Source: Xanthostigma xanthostigma (taxonomy: Eukaryota; Arthropoda; Insecta; Raphidioptera; Raphidiidae). From it: a DNA stretch of 64,000 nt. Made by a program: the position numbers and the translations under genes. The stretch is from assembly GCA_963575645.1 (NCBI GenBank), contig OY754471.1, forward strand, positions 36,774,401 through 36,838,400, given 5' to 3'. Positions 62,291 through 64,000 of the stretch are shown here, piece by piece (position 1 is the first letter of the stretch; each line of letters starts with the position of its first letter). The notes under the pieces are model-generated. The model saw nothing but the letters and a program-made list of their open reading frames with translations, did not search any database and was not told the origin of the DNA.

Positions 62291-64000
62291 TTCCGCTGTC
62301 AGTGTAAAAAAATTAACATCAGTTTTTCTTATTACATTTTTTTTATACATCATGGCCAACTAAAGTTTTTGACTTATCACCTTAGAAACATGTCGCGATT
62401 TCCATAAAAAGTGAGTTCAATAATTCTCTATTACCCAATAGCGGCGCTAGTAGCCTTCGTGCACACAGCCTATAGGGTCATCTCGCCTTTTAAAATTTGA
62501 TAATTTTGAACAGTGCACAATATTCCTAATCGCTTTATAACCGGCGAAACGTTTTGTTTTTTATTTTTGATTATTTAGGGAGCAAAGTACCTACCTAGAA
62601 AAATTAATAAAAACATTGAGGATGAAAAAACAATTTTCTCAAAAAAAAAAACATGAAAAAGTCGTGTAGGACGTTTATTGAAGTTTTTAAAACTGCCCGT
62701 CAATTTACTGTGCGGTCATTGGTTGCTGAGATATCGATGATCAAAAACAAAAGAATATTTTTCATTCAGTCGGATATCTCAGCACAAAATCAACGTAGAG
62801 AGGATAATAAAAGACAAAAGTAAAGCTGAATAAACAAGCTAACTGACCAATGCATTGGTTTCACTGAAAAAAGTTTTTCAAACCCGTGAAAACAAAATTA
62901 AAAAAATTTGGAAAATTTTTGTCTCACGCTATTTATTATGATTGCATGATAACCGTAGCCTATAAAAATTTTCTGCTAAAAGATCTCGAAACAAAGATGC
63001 AGCTCTATAATAAATACCCAAAAAATTATAAAAAATTTCTGTTCCTTTAATTGTTTGGATGAGTATACTAAAAATTGGACAGCAGAGATAAAAAATCTCA
63101 GTAATAGCTTTCTTCCACTGGATTTTTGAATGATACGATATAGAGCATTTAGTGGGGATTAAATGGCTATTAAAATACAACTTTTTAAGAGGCAAAGAAT
63201 AATTCAACCTCAAAAGAAATTAACAAAATATGTTGTTATAATATTTTATTAATGAAATTTAAAAGAAAGTTAGGGACTGTATTCAGATTGAAAGACATTT
63301 TTATCTGAAATACCACATGAGCTAACCCCACGTTCTATAAAAATTCATAGATACAGCATTTCAAACCATATGCGTAATTCTTATATGTACCCTTTGTATA
63401 TGGACAGACGAGATTGATTCACGTTTTCCAAGTACTGGACATTCTGATTTTGTAACAATTATTATTATTTTATTCAACATATATTTTATTAACGTAAATT
63501 TGTAACACGAATATTATTTAATTCAACACATTTATTAATTTAAGTTCTTTAACATGAACACTACTTCCTAGTTCATACGCTCCGCTGCCATCTTGCCTCT
63601 GTTTCTCTACATGACCACCAGAGTACACCAATGGCGGCGTGACTTTTTAAGACGTATCACGTAGTGTAACAATTTGAAATTATTGTGAAAATCCACTGCT
63701 GAGCGCCGATACAATTTCTAAGCTTAAAAATTAAAATTATGTTAAATCGTATTTTATAACAACTAAAAGTGCAAGGGTACATAAACAATATAAGATGTAT
63801 AATAATAAAATATTTTACCGTTCATAAAGAATGTTTTATGGTAACTTTTGAAAGTAAATGTATGCCGTCTCGGTCTTCAAGGACAATTTCTATTTTATTC
63901 CACAGCTTTACTTTATTCCGAGTGACTATGAAATGTACAAAGAACGCCTTTTCTTTATATAATATACCGGGTGGTGACTGAGTATTTCGACAACATCTAG
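62291..64000. other. Unassigned DNA to the window end
   Basis: No gene or paired repeat could be supported. 62640-62680 has a long A run. 63580-63640 ('CGCTCCGCTGCCATCTTGCC') is slightly GC-richer. Short open frames at 62929-63213 (minus) and 63769-63981 (plus) have no recognisable features. Confidence 0.35.

Overview
This 64 kb window is AT-rich animal DNA, almost certainly from a moth or butterfly. I see no host gene that I can call with confidence. The lepidopteran assignment rests on recognisable dispersed repeats: Helitron-type elements that end in a GC hairpin followed by CTAG/CCAG|T, repeats that end in a 'GTCCGACTCGCACTTGGCC' tract (36.27 kb), and repeats that open with 'AACCGACTTC...GGAGGAGGTTC' (6.8 and 10.1 kb). 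The species cannot be told from the sequence.

Layout, left to right. 0-13 kb: a deletion-derivative family ('family E', copies at 0, 8.2, 10.2 and 32.7 kb), two head-to-tail non-autonomous Helitrons, a LINE C-terminus (2.4-2.7 kb), a Helitron helicase remnant (4.6-4.9 kb), three inverted-repeat elements (5.7, 5.9-6.4 and 11.3 kb), a Helitron carrying a tRNA-like segment (7.4-7.9 kb), and a hAT element with a perfect 8-bp target duplication (12.76-13.1 kb). 13-26 kb: LINE tails, a Tc1/mariner-type element, a long dispersed repeat with a fold-back insertion (18.3-19.6 kb), a 554-bp palindrome (21.0-21.55 kb), a hAT element (22.15-22.7 kb), reversed Helitrons, and a 5'-truncated LINE that still has its YTDD motif (24.5-25.5 kb). 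26-40 kb: a pogo/Tigger element with a transposase C-terminus, a candidate short secreted peptide (27.0 kb), an inverted pair of hAT-like elements (27.5 and 34.9 kb), a Helitron-like unit with a 135-bp array, and a pogo-like element nested in a second inverted-repeat element (37.9-39.4 kb). 40-64 kb: more Helitrons, minisatellites, fold-backs, a Foldback-like element holding a 120-bp satellite and inserted with a 9-bp duplication in a TA-flanked element (48.7-50.9 kb), an RTE LINE tail, mariner- and Tigger-type elements, and a TTAA-flanked element (57.5-58.2 kb).

Nothing here forms a host operon or pathway. The coding pieces are LINE, transposase and Helitron helicase remnants, mostly truncated or frame-damaged. 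The most informative parts are the nested insertions, where intact target duplications give insertion order. Family names are given only where a terminus, target duplication or protein motif can be seen; short letters ('family E', 'family K', 'element A') are local labels for this window. All homology statements come from reading the sequence by eye, with no database search.
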